Shown one piece after another: positions 10,032 through 19,727 of a stretch of DNA of 64,000 bases (positions are counted from its first letter, which is position 1; each line of letters starts with the position of its first letter). The translations under genes and the position numbers were made by a program. The stretch comes from Phocaeicola sartorii JCM 17136 = DSM 21941 (GTDB lineage: Bacteria > Bacteroidota > Bacteroidia > Bacteroidales > Bacteroidaceae). Where the stretch lies: assembly GCF_000614185.1 (NCBI RefSeq), contig NZ_BAKM01000021.1, forward strand, positions 1 through 64,000, written 5' to 3'. The notes below the pieces were generated by a model that saw only the letters and a program-made list of their open reading frames with translations, had not been told where the DNA came from and made no database searches.

Positions 10032-11208
10032 ATGAGAAAAGTTCTGTCTTTTTCGGTCTTCTTGATGATAGGCCTGTTGGTATCCCAGTTCCTTCCAGGA
10101 GTGGTGGGCGACGGATACGTTGCCATAAAAAGTGTGTCGAACGTGTTCCTTTACATTTGTCTGGGATTCATCATGATTAATGTGGGGCGTGAGTTTGAAG
10201 TGGACAAGACCCGGTGGCGCAGTTATGCGGAGGATTATTTTATAGCGATGGCTACTGCCGCCATGCCGTGGTTTCTGATTGCAATCTATTATGTGTTCGT
10301 GTTGTTGCCGCCCGAGTTCTGGAACAGTTGGGAGGCGTGGAAGGAGAATCTGCTGCTGAGCCGTTTCGCGGCTCCTACTTCGGCGGGTATCCTGTTCACC
10401 ATGCTGGCGGCCATCGGGCTGAAGTCCAGTTGGATTTACAAGAAAATCCAGGTGCTGGCCATCTTTGACGATTTGGATACCATCCTGCTGATGATTCCTT
10501 TGCAGATTATGATGGTGGGCCTTCGCTGGCAGTTGATCATCATTGTCCTTGTGGTGTTTCTGATGCTGATGTTCGGATGGAGACAGTTGGGCAGGTATCA
10601 TTGGCGGCAGGATTGGAAAGCGATCATCCTGTATTCCATGCTTGTTTTCGGAATAACCCAGTTGGTTTATGTGGTGAGCAAGAGCCTGTATGGCGAGGCG
10701 GGGAGCATACATATAGAGGTGCTGCTGCCGGCGTTTGTCGTGGGCATGGTGATGAAGCATAAGGAAATAGACACGCCGGTGGAGCATAAGGTGTCTACGG
10801 GGGTATCTTTCTTTTTTATGTTGCTGGTGGGGATGAGTATGCCTCAGTTTGTCGGGTTGATTTCTCGGAGTCGCATGCGGGAACTCATTCCGTGACCGGG
10901 TCGCAGGAGATGATGTCGTGGGGATGATTTTCTTTCATGTGCTGATGGTCTCCCTGTTGTCGAATATAGGAAAATTGTTCCCTCTGTTTTTCTACAGAGA
11001 CCGTATGGTGAGCGAGCGGCTGGCATTGTCCGTGGGCATGTTCACCCGTGGAGAAGTGGGGGCGGGAGTCATATTTATAGCCTTGGGCTATAATCTGGGA
11101 GGCCCTGCCTTGTTGATTTCCGTGCTGACCATAGTGCTGAATTTGATATTAACCAGTATCTTTGTGCTGTGGGTGAAGAATCTGGCGTTACGCAGTTACG
11201 GCAGGTAG
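10032..11208 (+). CDS. Cation:proton antiporter (Na+/H+ exchanger family), two frameshifts
   Basis: A multi-pass membrane protein of about 392 residues with around ten hydrophobic segments. The conserved half-helix region 'SRFAAPTSAGILFTM' and 'FDDLDTILLMIP' are as in monovalent cation:proton antiporters. The frame breaks twice: at the GGG at 10854-10856 and at the GGGG at 10920-10923, each needing one more G. When repaired it runs through 'ESHAGTHSVTGSQEMM' and 'GMFTRGEVGAGVIFIALGY' to 11208. A second antiporter, nhaA, follows 176 bases downstream, so the pair may act together in sodium/pH homeostasis (inference). Confidence 0.75.
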
Positions 11209-11294
11209 CGGGCAGCCGTGAATGAATGCCCCTGTTGATGAAAATTGAGACAGCCCCTTCAGACGGGCGTTGAAAATATAAACAATAAACGAGT

Positions 11295-11345
11295 CCTTTC
11301 TGTTAGTTGGAAGTAAAACGTCAATAACAGGAAGGGCTTGTGTTT
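11295..11345 (+). terminator. Possible terminator between the two antiporter genes
   Basis: CCTTTCTGTTA (11295-11305) pairs with TAACAGGAAGG (11325-11335), one mismatch, followed by a T-rich stretch. The rest of 11209-11384 shows nothing recognisable. Confidence 0.4.
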
Positions 11346-11384
11346 TTATGGCAATTTATCACAAACCCTTAAATTTCGAATAAT

Positions 11385-12724
11385 ATGGAAAAACTGAAAA
11401 TTCTGAACATGAACTTTTCCTTCCAGCGGGCGGCACACTATCACATCAATGGAGGGATGTTGCTGATGGGGGTAGTCTTGCTGGCCATGCTCCTGGCCAA
11501 TTCCCCGTGGGGCGATGCGTATGCTTCCTTTTGGAACTACGAAGTCCATCTTCAGATAGGAGAGTTTAATTTTTTCAGTCACAACGGGCATCACATGACT
11601 TTGATGACCTTTATCAACGATGCCTGATGGCTGTCTTTTTCTTCAGTGTGGGGCTGGAGATCAAGCGTGAGATACTGGTGGGCGAGTTGTCCAGTTTCCG
11701 GCAGGCGCTTTTGCCCATCGTGGCGGCGTGCGGCGGTATGCTGGCTCCGGTGCTGATCTATTATTTCATGACGGCGGGAACTCCGGCACAAAGCGGTCTG
11801 GCCATACCGATGGCTACGGATATAGCCTTCTCGCTGGGAGTGCTCAGCCTGTTCGGCAAGCGGGTTCCGCTGAGCTTGAAAGTCTTTCTGACTGCTTTTG
11901 CCGTGGTCGATGATATCGGCGGCATTCTGGTCATTGCTCTTTTTTATTCCTCCCATCTGGCGGTGGACTATCTGATTGTTTCGGTGGGTATCCTGCTGAT
12001 ACTCTGCGGGGGGAATTTCTTCCAGGTGCGCAATCGTTGGTTTTATATTTTCTGGGGAGTGATTCTGTGGTATCTGTTTTTGCAGAGCGGCATCCATGCT
12101 ACCATTGCGGGAGTTGTCGCGGCCTTCACAGTTCCTGCCACTCCTCATTATAAGATAGGTAAGTACATCAACCGCATCCGGGAGAACATTGCGGTTTTTC
12201 CTGCCAGTGACAAGGAAAGCATTGTTTTAAGCAAGATGCAGATCAATGTGCTGAAAAGCATCGAGTCTTCCTCGGATCGTGTCATATCTCCCTTGCAGTC
12301 ATTGGAGGACAGTCTGCACGGAATGGTGAATTATATTATTCTTCCCTTGTTCGCCTTTGCCAATGCGGGTATCTCGCTGACGGCGGATCACGGCGGTATA
12401 GAGGTGGGCGCTCCTACCTGGGCAGTGATGACGGGCTTGCTGGTGGGCAAGTTTGCCGGCATTTATTTTTTTACCTGGCTGGTGATAAAGACGGGATTCG
12501 CCGGGCTGCTGAAAGGCATGACTTGGGTGAATCTGACAGGTATCTGCCTTTTGGGCGGTATCGGCTTTACGGTTTCCTTGTTTATAGCCAACCTGTCTTT
12601 CGGGGACTCGCCGGTGTTGCTGACGCAGGCAAAGATGGGGGTCATACTGGGAACGGTGCTGGCGGGCACACTGGCGTATCTGGTCTTGCAGTTCGCATTG
12701 CCCAAAGAGCCTGTACAGGAATAA
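11385..12724 (+). CDS. nhaA: Na+/H+ antiporter NhaA (one frameshift)
   Basis: The protein (about 446 residues when repaired) has the NhaA landmarks: 'NGGMLLMGVVLLAMLLANS', 'FSVGLEIKREILVGELS', the ion-binding 'ATDIAFSLGVL' and 'FAVVDDIGGILVIALF' aspartates, and 'GKFAGIYFFTWL'. It exchanges sodium for protons across the inner membrane, supporting growth in high sodium or alkaline conditions. The frame breaks at the CC at 11623-11624: one more C gives INDALMAVFFF, the conserved sequence. The loop between about residues 255 and 285 is long and charged. Confidence 0.9.
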
Positions 12725-12867
12725 GGCCACAGGCGGGGCGGTACGCTGGTGAAACGGCCGCCTTGGTTTATCTGGGATTTCATTGTGATGCTTTTACAGG
12801 AGAATGGTCGGAAGAGGAAGGAAAGTATGACCGGAATTTCCGGAGAGACCGGATCGGAGGAAAACAA

Positions 12868-12919
12868 CAATTCCGGTTTCTTGAAAAACGTGAGGAGGGT
12901 TTTCAAGAAACCGGAATTG
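12868..12919. terminator. 20-bp perfect hairpin between convergent genes
   Basis: The 20 bases at 12868-12887 are perfectly complementary to 12900-12919, with a 12-base loop. It lies between the convergent nhaA and gadC genes and probably ends transcription from both sides. No T-run follows on either strand. The remaining 12725-12961 has no other visible feature. Confidence 0.6.
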
Positions 12920-12961
12920 CCTGTATAAAAGATGTGGGTCCGGTATAAGAAATGCCTTGTT

Positions 12962-14491
12962 TTACAAGGGCTTCTGTCCGTGTTCCATTTCGTCCGTTTC
13001 CTTATGCTGCTCCGGGGCCGGGGTCTGTGCCGTTGTGGCCTGTACTTCCCAGTGGAACGGTTCGAATTGCGTGTTCTTGTCTACCCATGACGGCTTGCGC
13101 GATGCATAGATCATGAACGGAGCTGCGACTACCACGATGCAGCCGATAATCAAAACGGCAAACCATACGGTGTTACTGCCTACCGCAATCTGGCTGGGCG
13201 GGATGAAGCTGAGTACGAATGCCAGCAGCGAACCGCAGAAGCCGAGACCGCCGATGAGCCACATCAGTCCGTTGCCTTTGCTGCCGATGCGGAACGGGCG
13301 CGGAACCTTTTTCATGTTGTAACGCAGATAGATGGCACCGCTGAACATCAGCAGATACATGATGAGGTAAAGCAATACGGTGAGCTGTGACAGGATTTGG
13401 TAGAAACTCTGCACGGAAGGCATCACAACGAACAGCAGGCTGAGCAAGGTTACGGCAAGCCCCTGGACCAGCAGGATATTTTTCTGTACGCCGTTGGCAT
13501 TGGTCTTCTGGAAGAAGGGAGGCAGATAACCTGCTTTGCCCACTGCGAAGATACCTTTTGACGGACCTGCCACCCAGGTCAATACGCCTGCCAGCACACC
13601 GAATGCCAAAGCCACGGCGATAACAGGTGACAACCAGGAAGCGTGAACGTATTTGAAGTAATTATCAAAGCCTACCAGCAGGCTCTGGGTCAGGTTGATA
13701 TCCTTCTCGGGAATGATGATCCCCAGTGCGAAGGTGCCGAGCACGAAGATGATCACGGTGATAGCTGCACCGATGAATACGGCTTTCGGATAGTTCTTGG
13801 CAGGATTTTCCATGTCTTTTACATGGATACCGCCCATTTCCATACCGGCATAGAACAGGAAGATGCTGGAAGCCAGCACCAGATTGTCGAAGTTGCTGAA
13901 GTCGGGGAAGAAGCTGCCGTCAAAGTTCATCTGGCTCTGCCCGCCGGAAGCAAGGTAGATCACGGCCAATACCATCAGCAGGCCGGCCGGAATAATCGTA
14001 CCTATCATACCGCCTGCTTTGGCCACTTTGCCTACCCAGCCCATGCCTTTCAGAGAAATGAAGGTGGCCAGCCAGTAGATAAGCAGTACCACTGCCAGTG
14101 AGTAATAACGGTTGGATGCCAAAGCCATATCATGGGCGTCACTCGTGCCGGTAAATGCCAGTGCCACGGCTCCGAAGGTCAGGACGGTGGGATACCAGAT
14201 GGTGCTTTCCACCCATTGCAGGAAGATGGCGAGGAAGCCGAACTTCTTTCCGTAGGCTTCACCCACCCATCGGAATACACCGCCTTGCTTGTCCTGGAAC
14301 ATGGCCGCCAGTTCCGCCGCTACCAGCGAGGTAGGTATCAGGAAGACGATGGCCGCGAATAAATAATAAAATGCCGAACTCAGTCCGTATTCGGCTTCGG
14401 CAGGCAGTCCGCGCAGGGATACTACCGCAGTCACGTTCATAATAGCGAGGGTGAAGACCCCTAGCTTGACTGATTTACTAATGTTTGCCAT
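12962..14491 (-). CDS. gadC: Glutamate:GABA antiporter (APC family)
   Basis: A 509-residue, 12-TM APC-family transporter starting MANISKSVKLGVFTLAIMNV. Family features include 'LRGLPAEAEYGLSSAFYYLF', 'GGVFRWVGEAYGKKFGF', 'GGIHVKDMENPAKNYPKA' and 'GPSKGIFAVGKAGYLPP', as in GadC, which imports glutamate and exports GABA. The extended soluble C-terminal tail rich in Glu, His and Gln fits the pH-gated C-plug seen in GadC. The gene lies about 4 kb from glsA and gadB on the same strand; together they form a glutamine-to-GABA proton-consuming acid-resistance route. Confidence 0.88.
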   Translation of the reverse strand: MANISKSVKLGVFTLAIMNVTAVVSLRGLPAEAEYGLSSAFYYLFAAIVFLIPTSLVAAELAAMFQDKQGGVFRWVGEAYGKKFGFLAIFLQWVESTIWYPTVLTFGAVALAFTGTSDAHDMALASNRYYSLAVVLLIYWLATFISLKGMGWVGKVAKAGGMIGTIIPAGLLMVLAVIYLASGGQSQMNFDGSFFPDFSNFDNLVLASSIFLFYAGMEMGGIHVKDMENPAKNYPKAVFIGAAITVIIFVLGTFALGIIIPEKDINLTQSLLVGFDNYFKYVHASWLSPVIAVALAFGVLAGVLTWVAGPSKGIFAVGKAGYLPPFFQKTNANGVQKNILLVQGLAVTLLSLLFVVMPSVQSFYQILSQLTVLLYLIMYLLMFSGAIYLRYNMKKVPRPFRIGSKGNGLMWLIGGLGFCGSLLAFVLSFIPPSQIAVGSNTVWFAVLIIGCIVVVAAPFMIYASRKPSWVDKNTQFEPFHWEVQATTAQTPAPEQHKETDEMEHGQKPL

Positions 14492-14774
14492 AAAGTTTAG
14501 GTTTTAAAAAATGTATGTTTTTTGTTTACGGAGTCTATAACAACTCCTTAGAAATGATGTTTGTCCGTTTAGGTTTATTAACCCGGAAGGTATCCGGAAT
14601 GAAACATTTATACCCGGAAGGGTGTTTCTGGGAAAAAGAATATAATCAGTATCGTTTATGAAGCAACAATCGGAGCCGGCGGATACTAAATAATAGCTTG
14701 AACTTCGTCAAAAATAAGAAAAAAGTCTTATCTTCGTAGCCAATAACAAATTGCTAACCTAAATAAACAACAAG

Positions 14775-17438
14775 ATGAAATTATTGGCTTTGTGTGCGGC
14801 GGGGATAGGCTTGATGCTGTGTGCCTCGTGTACAAACAACAAACATTTAATCAGTGATGAGGCTGAACGCGCCGCTGTTCAGCAGGATTTTGAGGCACGG
14901 CGTGACACGCTGGCCCAAGGCGGCCTCTTCCAGGTATTCGAACAACCCATGAGCGATGAACAGAAGGAGGCGATGACTTTTCTTTACGCCTATATGCCCT
15001 TGGCGGATATTGCGGATCATCCCGGTGAATTCTATCTGGAAAACGTGGACTACGCTTTCAAGGCGCGTGAGGAGATGCCGTGGGGAAAAGTGGTTCCCGA
15101 ACGCGAGTTCCGCCACTTTGTACTGCCCATCCGCGTAAACAATGAAAATCTGGACAACAGCCGTCAGGTATTTTACGAGGAACTGAAGGATAGAGTGAAA
15201 AACCTGTCTCTATATGATGCGGTGCTGGAAGTAAACCACTGGTGTCATGAGAAGGTGGTTTATACGCCGTCGGATGCCCGTACCAGTAGTCCGCTGGCTT
15301 CCGTAAAGACAGCCTACGGACGTTGTGGCGAGGAGTCCACGTTTACGGTAGCCGCCTTGCGTTCGGTCGGCATCCCTGCCCGCCAGGTATATACGCCGCG
15401 TTGGGCGCATACCGATGATAATCATGCCTGGGTGGAAGCCTGGGTGGATGGCAAGTGGTATTTCCTGGGTGCCTGCGAACCCGAACCGGTACTGAATCTG
15501 GGTTGGTTCAACGCTCCTGCTTCGCGGGGTATGCTGATGCACACCAAGGTGTTCGGACGTTATAACGGACCGGAAGAAGTGATGTACCGTACTCCCCGTT
15601 ATACGGAAATCAATGTGATTGACAATTATGCTCCGACGGCAAAAGCCGATGTGACCATCGTGGATGCGGACGGCAAACCGGTGGCTGATGCCAAAGTGGA
15701 ATTCAAGGTGTATAACTATGCCGAATTTTATACCGTAGCTTCCAAACAGACGGATGCGGACGGTAAGACGTTCCTGACTGCCGGAAAAGGGGATATGCTG
15801 GTATGGGCTTCCAAAGATGGACAATTCGGTTACTCCAAACTGTCTTTCGGAAAAGACAATGCCTTGACCGTGAAACTGGACAAGACTGCCGGCGAGGCTT
15901 ATACACTGGACATGGATATCATTCCTCCGGTGGAAGGTGCCAATATGCCTGAGGTGACTCCCGGACAACGTGCGGAGAACAACCGCCGCATGGCCTTGGA
16001 GGACTCTATCCGCAATGCATACGTGGCTACATTCATGACGGATGAATCGGCCCGTCATTTCGCTAAAGAGTATCAGTTGGACGAGGATGCCGTTGCCAAA
16101 TTGCTGGTGGCATCACGTGGTAATCACGAAACCATCCGTGACTTTATGGCCCGTCTCCGTTCGGACAAGTCAAAGAAGGGTGGCATTGACCTGCTTCAGC
16201 GGATCTCCGCCAAAGACCTTCGCGATGTAAGTTCTGAAGTGTTGATAGACCACATGATGAATTCACATCTGTGTGCCAATGCCGATTATTTCCGCAGATT
16301 TGTGCGTAATCCGCGTGTGAGCAACGAAATGATTACTCCGTACAAGGGATTCTTTGAGAAGGCAGTGCCCGAACAAGACCGTGAGGCTTACCTTGCCGAT
16401 CCGATGAAGCTGGTTGCATGGGTTGCCGAAAATATCCGTGTGGACAAGGATTGCAACCTGGGCGGCTCTCCGATTTCTCCGGAAGGGGTGTGGAAGGCCC
16501 GTACAGCCGATGCGCACAGCCGTGACATCTTCTTTGTTTCCATGGCACGCAGCATGGGTATTCCTGCCCGTATAGACGAAGTGACCGGAAAAGTGCAGCT
16601 GATAGGTGATGAGGGGGCTGTTGATGTGAACTTTGAGGCGATGGAACAGGCCAGTGCGCCTACCGGCAAGTTTATTGCCAGATATACGCCGGTCAAGTCT
16701 TTGGCCGATCCGAAGTATTATGCTCATTTCTCTATTTCCAGACTGACTCCTGCCGGAACCTTGAAATTGCTGAATTATGATGAAGGTGATATTGATATGG
16801 GTGGCGGTGCAACTTGGGCTAACTTGCTGAAGAACGGAACGGCACTGGATGCCGGTAACTATGTGATGGTGACCGGTACCCGTCTGGCCAACGGCGGCGT
16901 ATTGTCACAGTTGACTTTCTTTACCATCAAGCCGGGAGAAACTACTACGGTGGACTTGGTGATGCGTGAAGCGAAGGATGACATTCAGGTAATCGGTAAC
17001 TTTAACTCGGAATCTACTTATAAACCGATTGATAGCAATGAGCTGAAGTCCATTCTTGCCACTACAGGGCGCGGGTATTACATTGTGGCCGTACTGGGCG
17101 TCGGACAAGAACCTACGAACCATGCCTTGCGTGATATCGCGGCATTGGGTAAGGAGTTTGATGAATGGGGCAGAGGAATCGTGCTGTTGTTCCCCAACGA
17201 GGAGCAGTACAAGAAGTTCCGTCCGCAGGAGTTCCCCGGATTACCGGCTACCATAACTTATGGTATTGATGTGGACGGTTCCATCCAGAAGCAGATTGCA
17301 GAAGGCATGAAGTTGCCCAACAAGACTATCCTGCCTATGTTTATCATTGGAGATACCTTTAACCGGGTGGTATTCGTGTCGCAAGGATATACCATCGGGC
17401 TGGGTGAACAGTTGATGAAGGTGATACATAAGCTGTAG
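14775..17438 (+). CDS. Transglutaminase-like domain lipoprotein
   Basis: An 887-residue protein with a lipoprotein signal (LCASC, Cys19). A transglutaminase core around residues 165-260 has the catalytic Cys in 'YGRCGEEST', the His in 'DNHAWVEAW' and a 'WYFLGACEPEP' strand with the third residue nearby. A carboxypeptidase-regulatory-like beta fold follows ('VTIVDADGKPVADAKVEF'), then a second transglutaminase-like helical region ('AHSRDIFFVSMARSMGIPAR') and a thioredoxin-like C-terminal region. Such proteins are surface or periplasmic; their substrate is unknown. It stands alone between gadC and cutC with a divergent upstream region (14492-14774) shared with gadC, where only weak TATCTTCG-type promoter matches are seen. 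Confidence 0.75.
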   Translation: MKLLALCAAGIGLMLCASCTNNKHLISDEAERAAVQQDFEARRDTLAQGGLFQVFEQPMSDEQKEAMTFLYAYMPLADIADHPGEFYLENVDYAFKAREEMPWGKVVPEREFRHFVLPIRVNNENLDNSRQVFYEELKDRVKNLSLYDAVLEVNHWCHEKVVYTPSDARTSSPLASVKTAYGRCGEESTFTVAALRSVGIPARQVYTPRWAHTDDNHAWVEAWVDGKWYFLGACEPEPVLNLGWFNAPASRGMLMHTKVFGRYNGPEEVMYRTPRYTEINVIDNYAPTAKADVTIVDADGKPVADAKVEFKVYNYAEFYTVASKQTDADGKTFLTAGKGDMLVWASKDGQFGYSKLSFGKDNALTVKLDKTAGEAYTLDMDIIPPVEGANMPEVTPGQRAENNRRMALEDSIRNAYVATFMTDESARHFAKEYQLDEDAVAKLLVASRGNHETIRDFMARLRSDKSKKGGIDLLQRISAKDLRDVSSEVLIDHMMNSHLCANADYFRRFVRNPRVSNEMITPYKGFFEKAVPEQDREAYLADPMKLVAWVAENIRVDKDCNLGGSPISPEGVWKARTADAHSRDIFFVSMARSMGIPARIDEVTGKVQLIGDEGAVDVNFEAMEQASAPTGKFIARYTPVKSLADPKYYAHFSISRLTPAGTLKLLNYDEGDIDMGGGATWANLLKNGTALDAGNYVMVTGTRLANGGVLSQLTFFTIKPGETTTVDLVMREAKDDIQVIGNFNSESTYKPIDSNELKSILATTGRGYYIVAVLGVGQEPTNHALRDIAALGKEFDEWGRGIVLLFPNEEQYKKFRPQEFPGLPATITYGIDVDGSIQKQIAEGMKLPNKTILPMFIIGDTFNRVVFVSQGYTIGLGEQLMKVIHKL

Positions 17439-17457
17439 GATTCAATAAACAAAAAGT

Positions 17458-17496
17458 AACGCGGATATTCAAGTTTGCAAACTGAATATCCGCGTT
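17458..17496 (-). terminator. Terminator between the transglutaminase gene and cutC
   Basis: AACGCGGATATTCA (17458-17471) pairs with TGAATATCCGCGTT (17483-17496). On the minus strand the stem is followed by a T-rich stretch, so it should end the cutC transcript; it may also stop the convergent transcript. Confidence 0.8.
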
Positions 17497-17539
17497 AAAT
17501 ATGATAGCGTTTATGCTTACTTATTTATTTGTCTCCTCT

Positions 17540-18403
17540 TTATTTGTCATCTTCCAAGTCATCGTCCTCATCGTCCCAATCATCCTCTTTCTTTGATCTC
17601 TTGGGGTTAAGGCTTTTGTTTTTCTTTTCCAGCGCTTTGTCGTTTTCATCTTTCAATGCCAGTTCGGCCAAGGCGGCTTTTACTTTGTCCGGATCGGTGA
17701 CGTCCTTCAGGTATTCTTCTATTTTTACAGTGCCTCCCATGGATACCTTTGAGTTGCGATAAATCATGCCGCTGTCCACGCTGCTCCGTCCGGAGAAATG
17801 AAATTCCGAAGTTCCGGTTTCCTCGGCAATCTTACGGATATTACCGGCATTTATGCCACATCCCGGCATGATGATGATCCGTCCGTCGGCTTGTTCCACC
17901 AATTCTTTCAGAAGAGGGATTCCCTTTTCGGCGGTAGTTTCCTGTCCGGAAGTAAGAACCCGGTCGATGCCCAGTCCGATAATCTGTTCCAAGGCTTCTT
18001 TGGGATTGCTGCACATATCAAAAGCGCGGTGGAAGGTGACACTCATCTCGCCTACAGCATTCATCAGTTTCTGCATCAGAGGCACATCAACATAACCTTC
18101 TGCGGTAAGACATCCGAATACCACACCGTCCGCACCCAGCTGACGTGCCACTTTGATATCATGCAGCATGATTTCTTGTTCAATGGGAGAATATAGGAAA
18201 TCTCCGCCACGGGGACGGATGATGACATGCAGTTTTGTTTGGTTCAATAATTGGCGTGCCATACGGATTTCGCCAAAAGACGGGGTAGTTCCGCCTTCCG
18301 GAATACCTGCACATAGTTCTACACGATAAGCACCGGCTTGTTGTGCCTTCACAGCACTTTCCACGGAGTTGGCGCAAATCTCGATTTTTGATTTGTTACT
18401 CAT
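17540..18403 (-). CDS. cutC: CutC family protein with acidic C-terminal tail
   Basis: A TIM-barrel protein of 287 residues. Motifs 'IEICANSVESAVKAQQAGAYRVELCAG', 'HVIIRPRGGDFLYS', 'VTFHRAFDMC' and 'IIIMPGCGINAGNI' are typical of CutC, named for copper homeostasis although its biochemical role is disputed. The core ends around residue 247. The last 40 residues are a charged extension (KKNKSLNPKRSKKEDD followed by Asp/Glu only), absent from the enterobacterial protein. Transcription ends at the hairpin at 17458-17496. Confidence 0.88.
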   Translation of the reverse strand: MSNKSKIEICANSVESAVKAQQAGAYRVELCAGIPEGGTTPSFGEIRMARQLLNQTKLHVIIRPRGGDFLYSPIEQEIMLHDIKVARQLGADGVVFGCLTAEGYVDVPLMQKLMNAVGEMSVTFHRAFDMCSNPKEALEQIIGLGIDRVLTSGQETTAEKGIPLLKELVEQADGRIIIMPGCGINAGNIRKIAEETGTSEFHFSGRSSVDSGMIYRNSKVSMGGTVKIEEYLKDVTDPDKVKAALAELALKDENDKALEKKNKSLNPKRSKKEDDWDDEDDDLEDDK

Positions 18404-18407
18404 AAAG

Positions 18408-18566
18408 TTATTTAATAGTTAATTCAATTCCATAATCAATGTCATCGGGCGCTTTGGGCTGTTTCGGCATTTTTCTTTCAATTTCTCTGCCAGGAGGACC
18501 TTAAATGGTTTCTTTGCATGAGTTTATCCATTGGCTCAGTTCTTTACGGATGACTTTGTTCTTCAT
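18408..18566 (-). pseudogene. Possible small broken ORF upstream of cutC
   Basis: On the minus strand a -7 box (TATCTTTG, plus-strand 18582-18589) precedes an ATG at 18564-18566 and a 21-codon ORF. Two more short frames follow without a gap, and two one-base shifts in A runs would join them into a protein of about 52 residues ending 'DDIDYGIELTIK' next to the cutC start. The product is not recognised. It may be a decayed small gene, one with consensus errors, or a chance reading. Confidence 0.3.
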
Positions 18567-18638
18567 AATATTATGTCTGTGCAAAGATAGACATAATGTA
18601 AGAGTGTGAGAAATTTTAGCGGAGTTTTTTTTTAGTTA

Positions 18639-18681
18639 AAAAGCCGGTATTTCTCTCGGAGTGAGAGAAATATCAGCTTTT
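18639..18681 (-). terminator. Terminator of glsA
   Basis: A near-perfect stem (18639-18658 with 18663-18681) with a short loop sits just past the glsA stop on the minus strand and is followed there by a T-run. Confidence 0.75.
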
Positions 18682-18699
18682 CTATGGGAACGAAATGGA

Positions 18700-19662
18700 T
18701 TATTGCACGTGGATGCGATGACCATTGAATACGTTCATGCCCAGTTTGTTCATTATATATTGGATGGCAAGCTGTGCTTTCACGGAGTTGCCGGCGTCAT
18801 CCAGAGGAGGCGCGAAGGCCGCAATTCCCATGACACCCGGCATTACGCCCATGACACCGCCTCCTACGCCTGTCTTGGCAGGAATCCCCGAGGTGTAAAG
18901 CCAGTCGCCTGTGTGCTGATAGAAACCTACGGTGGCTATCATGGAGGTGATTTTCGGGGAGAGGGATTTGTCGAACACTTGTTTGCCGGTGTTCGGGTTC
19001 AAGCCTTCGTTGGCGATGGTGGCTCCGCAGATGGACAACTGTTCCGCAGTGATGCCCATGGAGCACTGACGGGTGTAGAGGTCGAGCGACATATCGGGGT
19101 CATCATAGATACGGTTATAATTTTTCAATAACCAGGCGATGGAACGGTTGTTGAAATTTGTCGCCGACTCTGACTGGTACAGTTCGTCAATCAGTTGCGG
19201 GGTGCTTCCGCATAGTTCGGTCATATTGTCTACAATGGCTTTCCACTTGGCATCGCTGTTTCCTACGGGCTGGACCATACTGTTGGCCGAGATGGCGCCG
19301 GCGTTTACCAACGGGGTGGACGGATGGTCGTTTTCCAACAAGATGGCCATGATGGAGTTGAACGGCAGTCCGGTAGCATCGGCGCCAATCATTTCGAGTA
19401 CCTTGGGAGCACCGTACTGGCGGAGTACCAGAATGGCGGTCAGCACCTTGGAAACAGACTCGATACCGAAACGGTATTGAGAGTCGCCCAACTGGATGAT
19501 TTCTCCGCTCATCAGACAGATACTGATCCCGAACAGTTTGGGGTCAATATTTGCCAGATAAGGGATGTAGTCAGCGTTCTTGCCGTCTGTATTGTCCTTG
19601 TACAGGTGGTAGGCCTCCTGGGCGACATCCTTTATTTGCTGGGTAGTTATAGTTCTTTCCAT
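18700..19662 (-). CDS. glsA: Glutaminase A
   Basis: The 320-residue protein is a serine-dependent glutaminase that releases ammonia from glutamine. The nucleophile motif SxxK is at Ser69-Lys72 (ESVSK), with 'NAGAISANSMV' and 'SGIPAKTGVGGGVMGV' as other active-site signatures. The ammonia it frees consumes protons, and the glutamate feeds GadB encoded 65 bases upstream on the same strand. The three genes glsA, gadB and gadC make an acid-resistance and GABA-producing module. The start is the ATG at 19660-19662. Confidence 0.93.
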   Translation of the reverse strand: MERTITTQQIKDVAQEAYHLYKDNTDGKNADYIPYLANIDPKLFGISICLMSGEIIQLGDSQYRFGIESVSKVLTAILVLRQYGAPKVLEMIGADATGLPFNSIMAILLENDHPSTPLVNAGAISANSMVQPVGNSDAKWKAIVDNMTELCGSTPQLIDELYQSESATNFNNRSIAWLLKNYNRIYDDPDMSLDLYTRQCSMGITAEQLSICGATIANEGLNPNTGKQVFDKSLSPKITSMIATVGFYQHTGDWLYTSGIPAKTGVGGGVMGVMPGVMGIAAFAPPLDDAGNSVKAQLAIQYIMNKLGMNVFNGHRIHVQ

Positions 19663-19727
19663 AAATTAATTTGATTGAAGTAACCATCCACCTTAATGGC
19701 GGATGGTTGCATTATTGTTATCTATGC

